A stretch of 21,732 nucleotides of DNA from positions 1-21,732 of IMG/VR virus record IMGVR_UViG_3300045999_000629; one strand, 5' to 3'. The position numbers and the translations under genes are program-made. This document shows, piece by piece, positions 1-9,391 of the stretch. The notes beneath the pieces were generated by a model. That model did not search any database. It saw nothing but the letters and a program-made list of their open reading frames with translations, and was not told where the DNA came from. Position 1 is the first letter of the stretch, and each line of letters opens with the position of its first letter. Source of the stretch: a virus.

Positions 1-2307
1 AGCAGCACCAATCAGACGATCATCGCCCTCCATAATGCCACGAATGCCAATCTGGGTAGGCTGATACACAAGCCTCGCAGCACCAGAAAGGTTTCGAATA
101 ATGGTCTTGGGACCAGATAGGATGTTATTGTAGAACAATCCAAGGGCCCGCTTGCCAGCATACCGGATAACTGTTTGAGCAAAGGAAATGGTTTTTGCCG
201 GATCACCACCAGACAGCGCCATAGCAAGGGCCATCTGACGAGCCTCTGTACGAGCAGCTGGATCACCAGTCCTCATCAGATACTTAACATGATCTGCCCA
301 CTTACGCAGCAGTTTCGTGGTAAGAACAGTGCCGCCTTCTTCGGTTTCCCGAGCAGCAAGCTCATCCAGAGTACCTTTCCATGCCTTACCAGCAGCCAGA
401 CGGCGGCCAGCCTCAAGCGACCAGGACTCCTTGCGAAGCATAGCAAGACCAGCCACTTGATCAACAAGGCGATCAAAGTGGTTGCCCTCAGGAAGACCAG
501 CAGCTTCCGACCTTAGATAATCATCACCAATGTTGGCTGCCTTCTCAGACAGACGACGCATCATTGCTTGGGTAACAACGAGCGCCTTGGTTTTGATTTG
601 CTCTGTACCAACCTCACCAGTAAAGGTCTGCCCCTCCTTACGGAAGGTATCCAGCATGGCTTGCTGAACTTCTTCTGCTGATTTAGCAGTGTCCAGAACC
701 GATTGATACGAATCCAGAACCTGTTGATCAATGGCGGAAACAATACGCTTAACCTCGGAAGGCTTATATCGACGATACAGGCTCTCCATATTATCTTTGT
801 AATACTCAAGAGCTTCGTCAATCTTGGCCCGCCAGCCATCGCTCATGTTCGCCCTCTTTGTGGCAGCATCCGTAATCCAGACACGATTCTGGAGGATAGC
901 CTCAGGAATGTCAAACTTACCAATGTCGGCAGCAGTTTCAACCCGACTGGCTCCAGCGGGCATACCCTCAGAGCGTTGAAGAATGTTGTTGTCAATATCC
1001 TTCAGCTCATCATTGGCAGCATCCAACTGCTTCTTAAGCTCAGCACTGTCTTCCCAAGGATCTGATTGACGGCGTTTAATGTCATCGATTTTATTCAGAA
1101 CCTCATCGCGGGTAAGCTGATCAGCATCATTCCATTGAAGCGCCTCCTCTGTTTCCTTTACGGATGCCTTTGAGGCTGCGTTATCCAGTTCCTTATTGAG
1201 GACCTTGACTCCTTCCGAGATGGCTTCTGCGCGGCTTTCATCGGTGACTGCTTTGCCAAACGGGCGAAGCTTAGTGCGGAACACATCAAGCGCCTTGAAG
1301 CTGGCACCAACAGCATCAGCAACAATACCAAGACCCATGTCCTCAAGACCAGCAAGCACTCGATACCGAGCCTCGCTGTCGTAGTCAGGATCACCAAGAA
1401 CAGCAGCAGGAACAAACTGACGGAGGTTCTCAGGCAGGGCCTCATCTAACCTGGCAAGCAGGGTAGGACCACCCTTATCAGAAGTATCAGCATGGATGAA
1501 ACCAGCAAAGAAGTCCAGGCTCCTATCACGAGTGAAGCTGGCCATCTTATTCTTACTGACATCTCCAGGAGCAATCCGGCGAAGCAGTCGAGCACCATTG
1601 ATGAGCTTAAGGAGTTCAGCCCCTTTGGCCATCATAGGATCCTCTGGAGTGAGTCCAAAGTCGATCTGGGCCTTGATGTACCTATCGCTTCTAGGGTCCT
1701 GTTCAGGGGCCACAGGGGCACCAATCATCTCACCCGTGCGGGCGATAATCTCTTGGCCAGCAGTAATAGCCCGTGAACCGTAGTCCTCAATGATGCCTGG
1801 GCCGGAACCCTTGAGCAGCATCTTAGCAGTTTCAGCAATAGGCTTAAGCTGCTTCTGCCGTTCACCGCGAGTCTTTTCAACACGGACGGCCGTGTCAGAT
1901 TTAGCCTGACCAAGCCTTACTTGCTTCCGCTTCTCCAGTTGCTTGACATCTCGGATACCATAAAGGTTCTTGTCTACCCACTCGCCGCCAGCAGCAGCAA
2001 TAGGACTGACAGCCTCTGATACCGCTTCGAACGGCGCCATAGCAGCGTTGCCAATGGTTTGGCCAAGCACCTGTGCGGGGTTCCATGATTCCCGATTACG
2101 CTTGGGACGACCCTTAGCCCGCTTCTTCGCTTTGTCGGCTGCGGCCTTTTCTTTAATCTGTCTAGATTTTTTAATCGCAGCCTCAGTTTGTCTGTTGCGA
2201 TTTTCTTCTTCAATTTGAGAATTAGTCTTCCCAGAATCAAGCGCAGGAACTGATGTGGTGTCCTGATATGAATACTGAGAATCCCACGAATCAGTAAGAC
2301 TAGGCAT
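1..2307 (-). CDS. Internal virion protein D (T7 gp16-like), C-terminus beyond window
   Basis: The frame is open for 769 codons from the ATG at 2307 to base 1 with no stop, so the 3' end lies outside the window. It is the last gene of the gp13-gp14-gp15-gp16 block, which in T7 forms the ejected channel that carries DNA across the envelope. The N-terminus is polar and basic (a Lys/Arg-rich stretch near residues 45-70). The middle is rich in charged helices, and near residues 735-750 there is LFYNNILSGPKTIIRN, a motif I associate with very large phage ejection proteins. No lytic transglycosylase motif is visible near the N-terminus, unlike T7 gp16. A 78-base gap with a hairpin separates it from the upstream gene. 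The assignment rests mainly on position, size and composition. Confidence 0.8.
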   Translation of the reverse strand, partial: MPSLTDSWDSQYSYQDTTSVPALDSGKTNSQIEEENRNRQTEAAIKKSRQIKEKAAADKAKKRAKGRPKRNRESWNPAQVLGQTIGNAAMAPFEAVSEAVSPIAAAGGEWVDKNLYGIRDVKQLEKRKQVRLGQAKSDTAVRVEKTRGERQKQLKPIAETAKMLLKGSGPGIIEDYGSRAITAGQEIIARTGEMIGAPVAPEQDPRSDRYIKAQIDFGLTPEDPMMAKGAELLKLINGARLLRRIAPGDVSKNKMASFTRDRSLDFFAGFIHADTSDKGGPTLLARLDEALPENLRQFVPAAVLGDPDYDSEARYRVLAGLEDMGLGIVADAVGASFKALDVFRTKLRPFGKAVTDESRAEAISEGVKVLNKELDNAASKASVKETEEALQWNDADQLTRDEVLNKIDDIKRRQSDPWEDSAELKKQLDAANDELKDIDNNILQRSEGMPAGASRVETAADIGKFDIPEAILQNRVWITDAATKRANMSDGWRAKIDEALEYYKDNMESLYRRYKPSEVKRIVSAIDQQVLDSYQSVLDTAKSAEEVQQAMLDTFRKEGQTFTGEVGTEQIKTKALVVTQAMMRRLSEKAANIGDDYLRSEAAGLPEGNHFDRLVDQVAGLAMLRKESWSLEAGRRLAAGKAWKGTLDELAARETEEGGTVLTTKLLRKWADHVKYLMRTGDPAARTEARQMALAMALSGGDPAKTISFAQTVIRYAGKRALGLFYNNILSGPKTIIRNLSGAARLVYQPTQIGIRGIMEGDDRLIGAA

Positions 2308-2346
2308 TTAATGGAACCCCCTCAAGGGTAAATGATGTGTTGTGGG

Positions 2347-2374
2347 AAGGGACCCTCTCGCAAGAAAGTCCCTT
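2347..2374 (-). other. Stable hairpin between the gp15-like and gp16-like genes
   Basis: The minus-strand RNA can form a 12-bp stem, with two G-U pairs, closed by a TGCG tetraloop. It lies 11 bases past the stop of the gp15-like gene. No U-run follows it, so it is a poor intrinsic terminator. An RNase processing site or a 3'-end stabiliser is a better guess, but nothing in the sequence decides this. Confidence 0.6.
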
Positions 2375-2385
2375 TGATTCCCAAG

Positions 2386-5300
2386 TTAGAATGCGACGTG
2401 AAGATGAGTATCATGGCCCGGAATGGCCTTGGACCGTGGTCCACCAATCAACTTACCGTTCTGGTAATAACCCTTACGGTCCCAGAACAGCTCGGTGATG
2501 CCCAATGCCGCAGCATTGTTCTTTAGATAATCATACGTCTTATCAAGCTCTGTCACACTGTTATGTGAAAGAGGAAGGTCAAGGGCACTAGATTCATAAT
2601 GACGTGAGCTGTCGGAGTGACGACCAACTCTACCGCCTTTCTCAACGTACCCTTTATTGAGATCGAAGTTGGGATGTTGCCAAATCTTGACGCCCATGTT
2701 GAGCAGCATCTGTCCAACACGAACAGTTCGTTGCGGAGGAGGCAGAGTGCCAAGGTTTGTATCAACAGTGTTTTGTTGCCGTTCCATCCTCATGTTTTGA
2801 AGATATGACCCAAGCTTTGCCGGAGTCAGATTCTTCATGGATGTCCATTCGTTTTGAAGATCTTGAATGGCAGCAGCTCTATTAGCAGCAGTATCGGGAA
2901 CTTTGCCTGACATGTAATCATTCAGACGATTCCTCCAAGGAAGGGCTCCTTCCAAAACCACTGCTTGGAACGCACGGTCTTGGGTCTCTTTGTTGAATGG
3001 AGCATCCATTGGAATGCCAGCCTTCTTAGCAACAGCTGCAAAGGTATCGGCCTTAAATTGATACGCTCCAAAATGAACAACACGTTGACCATTGATCGTG
3101 TAGTTACCACGAATAACATCCCTTACCTTAAGGTTGGTAAGGTTAGGATCTGCGGGACCACTGCGGGCGAATCCAAAGTTGTACTGTCCGTACGGATCCG
3201 TACCGCCGCCTTCCCGCTGAATCAAATCATTCTGGAATGTGGCATAGGTTCCCCCAGGCGCCGTTGCTGCCGAAAGTGACGCCTTTGTTTGCTGCTGGGT
3301 TCGTATTGTTTCCAGCTGTTGTGTAAGGCGCCGCCGTTCAGAAGGTGTAAGTTCACCGGCAAGACGAGCAGCGATGCTAGGAGAAATTGTTTTGGCATTT
3401 CGTAAGAATGTTTGTTGATCAGAGTTCGGTGTCCACGTCATGCCATTCTTAGCGGCCTGATCAGAAAGATACCGATTAACATCCTTATATCCTGAAGCAC
3501 GAGCAATGTTGACGATGCTGCTGGATACCTTACCACCTTGATTAACTGCCAACTGTTCGTTAGCAATCATCTGAGCGGGAAGATCAACTGCTGTTGGATC
3601 AAGAACAGGAGCCGCTTTGGATGAAACTCTGTTAGTAATTGCGTCTAGGACGTTCTTTGGTAGGGTTGTAGTGAAGGTTGGTGGAGCAAGAGAAGGAGCT
3701 TTATCTGTGGCCTTTTGAAGGTTAGGAGCCGAATGGGTATCCGGATTCCAATAATAAGCTGAGTTTGCATCACTAAGTTCTTGACGAGCCAGGGCTGCCA
3801 GATCTTGCGATACCTTGATAATGTTGATCGGCTGATTGGCGTCTACCTGGGCCTGAATGGTTCCTTGATACTTGGACATTGCCTTAGCAATAGCCACCTC
3901 TGCAACCACCTTAGCCTGGGCTTTAGAAGCCTCTGAGGGCACAACAGAGCCGGTAAACGACTGAGTCTGCCACGCACGAATCAAATTAACTGCCTGGTCC
4001 TTAGCATCCTTGAAGACATCATTAACTGTCTGCTGCTGAGCAAGTGCCGGATTAGCTACTGCCTGATCATAGACACTTTTATCAATCGTGCCATTGGCTA
4101 GATAAGTATCCAGAACCGACTTGGTGATTTTATTCGAACCAACAAGCAAGCTACCATCTCGGATACCTTTCAGTAGAGCAATCTCAAATGATGTGCTACC
4201 ACCAGTACGAGCCTTGTTGATGTCTTCTTCGGACATGCCAGCAAGACGCATCCGAGTCAGAAGTCCGTTGGTTGGATCGTTGATAAAGGCGTCGCGTTGA
4301 GCAGCAGGAAGGTTGTTGTACCTCTCAGCCTCTTGTTGGAACAAGGCAAGCTGATCAGCCTTCCTAGCCTTTTCTTGATCTGCTCCAAACTCCTGAAGTT
4401 TGCTTTCCAGATCTTGGAACGTTGTAAGAAAGCGTTCCCGATAGGTACCAACGCCAGACGGATGCCTGGTGCCACCAAGGTTTGTAAGTAGGGCCGTAGC
4501 ACCAAGCTGATCGCCAGCAGCCACCTTTTCTTGGTAAGCAGCAGCAAGAATCTTGGGAAACTGCTCATTGATTTCCTGATATGAATATGGGCTCAGAATC
4601 TTTTCAAGAGCAACAGAAGCGGTTGATGCGGTTGTTGCATCAGTAATACCGCCAAGAGCAGTAACACTATTCTTAAATGCAATGTCTTGCTGAAGAGCTT
4701 TGGCATTGCTATCCAGTTCCTTACCCCAATCCTCCATAATCCGGAGTTTGGTAACAGCAATGTTATTTGCTGCGTGCTCCATCAGCACTTGAGGATTAAT
4801 CTTTGAAATGCCTGTTTCCAGTGACCACTTCTCGGTAAGCAGCTCCATGGCACGTTCTGCCTGAGCCCTACCCATGCGGGGACCGATGGTAATATCTACC
4901 CCGGTATCTGGATCGTGGATGACAGCATTCTCGCTCCTTGCCTTGTTAATGTAGTTAGCAAGAGAGAATGGAGCATTCTGAGCCTGAGCAATGCTGTAAC
5001 CATAGGCTTGCCACCCAGTCAGAGCTGGAGAATTGTTTCGAATACCAGCAGAGACACCCTCCGCATTAGGAATGGTTTCAGCCACTCCAGCCAATTGATT
5101 GTCTCGTTTGGCTGATTCACTGAGCCGCACCTCAGCTTCTTTATGTTCTTTCTGGTATTCTGGAGAAAGATTACGTCCACCACCACTGATGAACTTAGAG
5201 AAGCCTTTGGCAATCTCACCTTTCTTCCACTGCTCGCCTCGTTCTTGAACAAACTTAGACAACGTGGAACTAAAAGCAGTTAGCTGCTCAATTTCTCTAT

Positions 5301-5439
5301 TTCTAAGCTGTGATTGTTGTTCAACAGCCTGAAGCATTTGTTGACTTGGATCATAAGCTCTCGTAGGGCTAAAGCCTGGAGATACAGACGGCCCACCAAG
5401 AGCAACTTGGGGACCCTGTGGATCATAAATACTAGCCAT
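2386..5439 (-). CDS. Internal virion protein C (gp15-like) fused to two peptidoglycan hydrolase domains
   Basis: The protein has 1017 residues, against about 747 for T7 gp15. Residues 1-730 are a helical, Gln/Ala-rich structural part typical of gp15. Residues about 732-880 look like a lambda-R/GH104 lysozyme: candidate catalytic Glu743 in IQREGG, then FGAYQF and a QDRAFQAVVLEGALP segment much like lambda R. Residues about 910-1017 look like an M15-type zinc peptidase: HYESSALD (His947, Asp954) and a terminal HDTHLHVAF (His1012, His1014). The start has a clear GGAGG ribosome site and follows the gp14-like stop by three bases. The expected role is part of the ejected channel plus local cell-wall opening during infection. 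The domain calls come from motif reading, not a profile search. Confidence 0.88.
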   Translation of the reverse strand: MASIYDPQGPQVALGGPSVSPGFSPTRAYDPSQQMLQAVEQQSQLRNREIEQLTAFSSTLSKFVQERGEQWKKGEIAKGFSKFISGGGRNLSPEYQKEHKEAEVRLSESAKRDNQLAGVAETIPNAEGVSAGIRNNSPALTGWQAYGYSIAQAQNAPFSLANYINKARSENAVIHDPDTGVDITIGPRMGRAQAERAMELLTEKWSLETGISKINPQVLMEHAANNIAVTKLRIMEDWGKELDSNAKALQQDIAFKNSVTALGGITDATTASTASVALEKILSPYSYQEINEQFPKILAAAYQEKVAAGDQLGATALLTNLGGTRHPSGVGTYRERFLTTFQDLESKLQEFGADQEKARKADQLALFQQEAERYNNLPAAQRDAFINDPTNGLLTRMRLAGMSEEDINKARTGGSTSFEIALLKGIRDGSLLVGSNKITKSVLDTYLANGTIDKSVYDQAVANPALAQQQTVNDVFKDAKDQAVNLIRAWQTQSFTGSVVPSEASKAQAKVVAEVAIAKAMSKYQGTIQAQVDANQPINIIKVSQDLAALARQELSDANSAYYWNPDTHSAPNLQKATDKAPSLAPPTFTTTLPKNVLDAITNRVSSKAAPVLDPTAVDLPAQMIANEQLAVNQGGKVSSSIVNIARASGYKDVNRYLSDQAAKNGMTWTPNSDQQTFLRNAKTISPSIAARLAGELTPSERRRLTQQLETIRTQQQTKASLSAATAPGGTYATFQNDLIQREGGGTDPYGQYNFGFARSGPADPNLTNLKVRDVIRGNYTINGQRVVHFGAYQFKADTFAAVAKKAGIPMDAPFNKETQDRAFQAVVLEGALPWRNRLNDYMSGKVPDTAANRAAAIQDLQNEWTSMKNLTPAKLGSYLQNMRMERQQNTVDTNLGTLPPPQRTVRVGQMLLNMGVKIWQHPNFDLNKGYVEKGGRVGRHSDSSRHYESSALDLPLSHNSVTELDKTYDYLKNNAAALGITELFWDRKGYYQNGKLIGGPRSKAIPGHDTHLHVAF

Positions 5440-5442
5440 CGA

Positions 5443-6024
5443 TTACTTACCTCCAATCTTTTTACCTGGTGCTGCAAACTCATTATATGTTCCAAGTCCA
5501 CCAATGACTGCTCCACCAATGCCGGCAACAGCCCCCAACGCGCTAGGCGCACTAGGCTTGATCATTCGGTTAGAAGCAGCGGCAGCGTTGGCACTCTCGG
5601 CTTGCTGGAAGGTGTTCTGAGTGCTGAGCAGATAATCTTCATTGGCATAGCCAAGATTCATGCCAAGCGTTGCCATATCTTTGCCAAAGCTACGTTCAGC
5701 ATCCTGAGCAAGAAGACCAATGGATTGACCAACTCTACCAGATGCCAAGACATTGCCTTGGGCTTGCATGGCAGTCGTCATCAGCTTCTGAGCATCAACA
5801 GCTGACTTATCATATTCGTTTTTTAGCTTCATCTGGTCCGCAACATAGGCGCGGTTGGCCGCTTCAGCATTCAGTTTGATCTGACGGTTGTAGGCTTCTT
5901 GAGAAGCTCGATACGCCGCCATCTGTCCTTCATATGCTTGCTGTTCGGCTTGATAAGAAGCAATTGAACCTAATCCGGTACTAATTGCGCTGACGGCAGC
6001 GATTGCGATTGCGACATCACACAT
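5443..6024 (-). CDS. Internal virion protein B (T7 gp14-like)
   Basis: This is a 193-residue protein, close to T7 gp14 (196). It begins Met-Cys, as T7 gp14 does, followed by an Ala/Ile-rich hydrophobic segment. A long Gln/Ala-rich amphipathic helix region covers residues 25-150. A Gly/Ala/Ile-rich hydrophobic stretch lies near residues 160-180, and the tail is basic (GKKIGGK). In T7 gp14 is ejected first and forms a pore in the outer membrane; the two hydrophobic stretches fit that role. It overlaps the end of the upstream gp13-like gene by 55 bases and precedes the gp15-like gene by three. Identification is from position, size and the start and end pattern rather than strong sequence identity. 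Confidence 0.82.
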   Translation of the reverse strand: MCDVAIAIAAVSAISTGLGSIASYQAEQQAYEGQMAAYRASQEAYNRQIKLNAEAANRAYVADQMKLKNEYDKSAVDAQKLMTTAMQAQGNVLASGRVGQSIGLLAQDAERSFGKDMATLGMNLGYANEDYLLSTQNTFQQAESANAAAASNRMIKPSAPSALGAVAGIGGAVIGGLGTYNEFAAPGKKIGGK

Positions 6025-6512
6025 TTTGTTAACTTAGCAAATTCAACATAGGTTAAACGGTCAGGACCCACAGTGCGATACATGAGCTTCTTAAATCCAA
6101 GCATGTGGAGAAGTTTCATGTGAAGCGAATTTCGTGGATCAGCAATGTTATGGAGGACATCATAGGAAGTAATTTGATCGACCCATCGTTTTGCTTCCTT
6201 AAAAAAGAGTTTTGGATACGGACGGACATAGGGTGTCGTTAACATCCATATGGCTCCGCAATGGGCATCTGTTCTGGATACCCCCGCAATTCCGCAGAGG
6301 TCACCCTTAGGATTCAAAAAGGTAACACTGAAGTCAGAAGACAGAACAGAAATGGAGAGGGCCAGGTCCATGTTTGTATGGCCAAGACCCTCTAACTCAT
6401 TCAAGTCGTCTTCCTGAAGATGTGATGCCACATAGAAAGCATCTTCGACTGTGGCAGGACGAATAAGATTTACTGCCTGGTCACTCCTCGTGTGGTGAAG
6501 GCTCCTTGCCAT
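5970..6512 (-). CDS. Internal virion protein A (T7 gp13-like, GNAT-like fold)
   Basis: The protein has 180 residues; T7 gp13 has 138. The pattern matches gp13 along its length: an IRPATVEDAF start of the domain (near residue 17), a GIAGVSR strand, WMLTTP, KLFFKEAKRWVD, then a NSLHMKLLHMLGFKK segment that corresponds to the SHIRFLKTIGA part of T7 gp13. These are features of the acetyltransferase (GNAT) fold, though acetyltransferase activity is not implied. The ATG at 6512 lies inside the tail tube B gene (43-base overlap) and has no clear Shine-Dalgarno site. The first 16 residues may therefore not be translated, but no other ATG lies ahead of the conserved part. It also overlaps the gp14-like gene by 55 bases. 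Confidence 0.82.
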   Translation of the reverse strand: MARSLHHTRSDQAVNLIRPATVEDAFYVASHLQEDDLNELEGLGHTNMDLALSISVLSSDFSVTFLNPKGDLCGIAGVSRTDAHCGAIWMLTTPYVRPYPKLFFKEAKRWVDQITSYDVLHNIADPRNSLHMKLLHMLGFKKLMYRTVGPDRLTYVEFAKLTKCVMSQSQSLPSAQLVPD

Positions 6513-9391
6513 GTTAGGCTAGTAATAGCGGTGGGGAATGGATAATCAGCCTTGAGAGTAATCTCTACTTGATCTGCCCTAGCCATGACTGGAACAGTGT
6601 TTGTAGGATTCCTCAGCATAGGCAATGTCTGAGCGCCATAAAGGTTGGCAGTGATTTGAGGCAGCTCAGCCGTATAAGGTTCTCTACCGTCCGCAGCAAT
6701 CTCAACGCTATAAGGTCCAGAATTGTAGCTGCTGATTGATAGGCGATAGATGTTTGGTACGTTAAGAGTATCCGCAGCATTTTCGCTTGGTTTGTAATAC
6801 AAAGCTGGAAGTGTTGCTTCTGCTTCATATGCCACACCAAGAGCCCACTGTACGGAGGTTTGATCTCCATCAATAAGCACGAAGTACTTCTGTCCAACTG
6901 GCGCGGCTGCATCATACTGAACAGGAAGGTTGTTGGCAAGTCCAGGATTAGCCGGATCAAGTGAAATAGCAACAGCCTGTCCATCAAATATTTCAAGACC
7001 TTCCTTAAAGCAGATCTTGGTTTCATCCGTGCCAGCCAAATAAACCTTTGTCGGATTGTAGTTGTAGAAATCCAAACGGGTATCTACATAAGTACCATCA
7101 TAGAAAAGCGCACCACTGGATGACTCTGTAATAAGGTTAACCTTGCTAAGAAAGGCATCAGGTTGACTGGTAACAAGGTAAAGATTTTCGTTATCAAAGT
7201 TAGCCAGCAACACATTTCCAGGCAAGACCCATTTGAACCAGCTGTTCATCAATGCCTTGTCTTGGCTAATCAACCACCGATACATATAGATTGCATTCTT
7301 TTCCTGATCAGTAAGTAGTACAAGCGTATTGGATGTTGTACTGCCTTTGAAATCAGTGATCTTTGCTGGAATGTATGATGGGATGGTTTTAGTGATGTCA
7401 GCTGTTTGAGGTTTAGTACCAGCGTCAGAAATCAGCAGCTCCTTAACGCTAGATGCTCGCACGCTTTGATCAAGGATCATGAAGCTATTGCCAACATCAA
7501 CCGGTGGAATTTTTGTATCCTGACTGAAAGTTGAGATCAGGTTAATTTCCGCAGTTGATGGACTGAAGGCTTCCGTAGAAGTTTCTAAAATGTATTGAGC
7601 ATTGTCAGCAAAGAGCATCAAGCCCCGTGGAATCTGAAGGGAATGCCTTAGTTGAATAGGCTTTTGAGATCCACAGGAGATGTCAATTGGATCGCTGTTA
7701 ACAATGGTGATAACAGTGCTCGCAAAGAAATCAAAGTAACTTCCTGCTTGACTACAAATTACATTGTCATTGCTGAAGAAAATCAGTCGGTTTTTAAAGA
7801 AGTTAAGTCCGCTGATTGTAGATCCAATAAAGGTGGGATTTGGATTGGTTTCTAAATCACCAACAACCCGATCATTCCAATACTGGTTAGCTGCTTGGTC
7901 AACAGTACCGGTAGCAGTTCCAACTGTATTGATGGTAAAGGTATCTCCAAACTCAGAAGTGACTACGTTTCCAGCAGTGTATCCTTTGCCTGGGCGACTA
8001 ATGGCGACACCATTGATGGCATTAGGAAAAGATGTTACAATACTAATACCGGCTTTAATTGGATTGGTACCTACAGCTGCTGTAAATGCTCCGTTTTGCG
8101 AAATGACTTGATTACCAATAGTGATAGGATTTGTATTGGTTGTTTCTGCTACTTTAACTCCGTTGACATACCAATTGTACTTAGAGGAATAACCACCCCC
8201 AAATCCAAAGGGAGTATAAGTTAAAATCCGCTCTACATAATTGGTTGTTGAGGTATTGGTAGATGTGGTTGTGGTTGTTCTAGTAAACGTACTGGTTACT
8301 TCCAACCTAAGATCAGTTCCACTACCACCACTCACCGCAAAACTATCACCAACTTGGTACTTGCCAAATGTATTATTGGTAATAGAAATAGTTTGAGGAA
8401 CACCAGTAAGAGTCGCTGTTCCGGTAACCGATGTTTGGTTTAGGTCTCGAAAGGTGAAGGTTCCATTGGCCTCACGAATAATAACATGAGGCATGGTTGT
8501 TCCATCAAACCTTAGAGGAACATTGAATCCAATCGTTTCCTTCCAAGATCCAGCACCATACGCACCACCACCATCAGTTTCAAACTTGACGTAATAGTCA
8601 TCTCCATTGCTGGCTGCATCTCCAGCAACCTTGATAACAGCTGCGTTTTTGAATTGCTTAGGCAGGGCTGTAATTGATGGTACTTCACCCTTAAATGCTT
8701 CCAACGCAGTACCAGTGGCACCACCCGAAGCCTTGATGGAAAAGTCTCCACCACTATTTTTAATGATGTAGATGGTATTACCTACGGCCGTTGCCGAATA
8801 CACACCACCAGCATTAATGGCAGAAACAAGAGCACCTACAACATCGATCAGTTTAGGAGCAGATGCTGCGCTGGTAATGGTGTATGTGGAAGCATCCAAC
8901 GTAATGCTATATGTCAGATCACCACCAATTGTGTTTACATTAACAAATGCAAAGTAGGATTGACTGCCACTTGTAGCAGCTGCCATCTTAGTGATTACTT
9001 TTTTGTTGAGAACAAAGTAGTAATCGTTAATTTGCAACAATGCCAGGTCACTTGAATCAGTGTGGGTGGCATAGGTTGTAGCAGTTCCTGCTGGAGCGTT
9101 GACTGTCTTTGCTACTCCAGACTCAGCATCCCAAATCCTCAGAACACCTGACTTAGAAAACTGAATAATGTATCGTTCCTGATCGTCTCGGATGGCCATG
9201 AACCATGTACCATCAGCAGCTGCTCCACTCAGTTTCCCAATTCCCTTCAAGCCTGGCCGCTTGATCAGACCAAAGGCTGGATCAGGAAAGTAATTGGTAC
9301 AGGATCTGAGCTGACCAGCAAGTTTGAATGAATCTGCTTGTTGAGATACCCCACCAATTAGGTTAGGAATTTTCTGAGAGATAGTAGCCAT
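6470..9391 (-). CDS. Tail tubular protein B (T7 gp12-like, nozzle)
   Basis: The protein has 973 residues against 794 in T7 gp12. It forms the tail nozzle below the gp11-like adaptor. Matches to T7 gp12 include IPNLIGGVSQQ near the start, FPDPAFGLIKRPG, MPHVIIREANGTF (residues 300-312), NPTFIGSTI followed by FFKNRLIFFS (518-540), a DPIDI segment and the end LTWQGAFTTRG, equivalent to the terminal CGWEGNYLRR of T7. About 180 extra residues lie between 320 and 503, including a Thr/Ser-rich run (residues 367-384), and account for the length difference. The start codon overlaps the stop of the gp11-like gene in a TAATG junction, indicating coupled translation. Confidence 0.95.
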   Translation of the reverse strand: MATISQKIPNLIGGVSQQADSFKLAGQLRSCTNYFPDPAFGLIKRPGLKGIGKLSGAAADGTWFMAIRDDQERYIIQFSKSGVLRIWDAESGVAKTVNAPAGTATTYATHTDSSDLALLQINDYYFVLNKKVITKMAAATSGSQSYFAFVNVNTIGGDLTYSITLDASTYTITSAASAPKLIDVVGALVSAINAGGVYSATAVGNTIYIIKNSGGDFSIKASGGATGTALEAFKGEVPSITALPKQFKNAAVIKVAGDAASNGDDYYVKFETDGGGAYGAGSWKETIGFNVPLRFDGTTMPHVIIREANGTFTFRDLNQTSVTGTATLTGVPQTISITNNTFGKYQVGDSFAVSGGSGTDLRLEVTSTFTRTTTTTSTNTSTTNYVERILTYTPFGFGGGYSSKYNWYVNGVKVAETTNTNPITIGNQVISQNGAFTAAVGTNPIKAGISIVTSFPNAINGVAISRPGKGYTAGNVVTSEFGDTFTINTVGTATGTVDQAANQYWNDRVVGDLETNPNPTFIGSTISGLNFFKNRLIFFSNDNVICSQAGSYFDFFASTVITIVNSDPIDISCGSQKPIQLRHSLQIPRGLMLFADNAQYILETSTEAFSPSTAEINLISTFSQDTKIPPVDVGNSFMILDQSVRASSVKELLISDAGTKPQTADITKTIPSYIPAKITDFKGSTTSNTLVLLTDQEKNAIYMYRWLISQDKALMNSWFKWVLPGNVLLANFDNENLYLVTSQPDAFLSKVNLITESSSGALFYDGTYVDTRLDFYNYNPTKVYLAGTDETKICFKEGLEIFDGQAVAISLDPANPGLANNLPVQYDAAAPVGQKYFVLIDGDQTSVQWALGVAYEAEATLPALYYKPSENAADTLNVPNIYRLSISSYNSGPYSVEIAADGREPYTAELPQITANLYGAQTLPMLRNPTNTVPVMARADQVEITLKADYPFPTAITSLTWQGAFTTRGVTRQ

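Noticed and set aside
2490-2506. ATTGGGCAT on the minus strand, partly like the ATTGGGCACCC promoter core I recall for Syn5 phage RNA polymerase
   Set aside because: It lies inside conserved codons of the M15-like domain, the match breaks after the first eight bases, and no similar copies were seen in the intergenic spaces.
6613-7026. A 137-codon minus-strand frame inside tail tube B
   Set aside because: It lies wholly within a conserved gene in another frame, without a ribosome site or recognisable motif.
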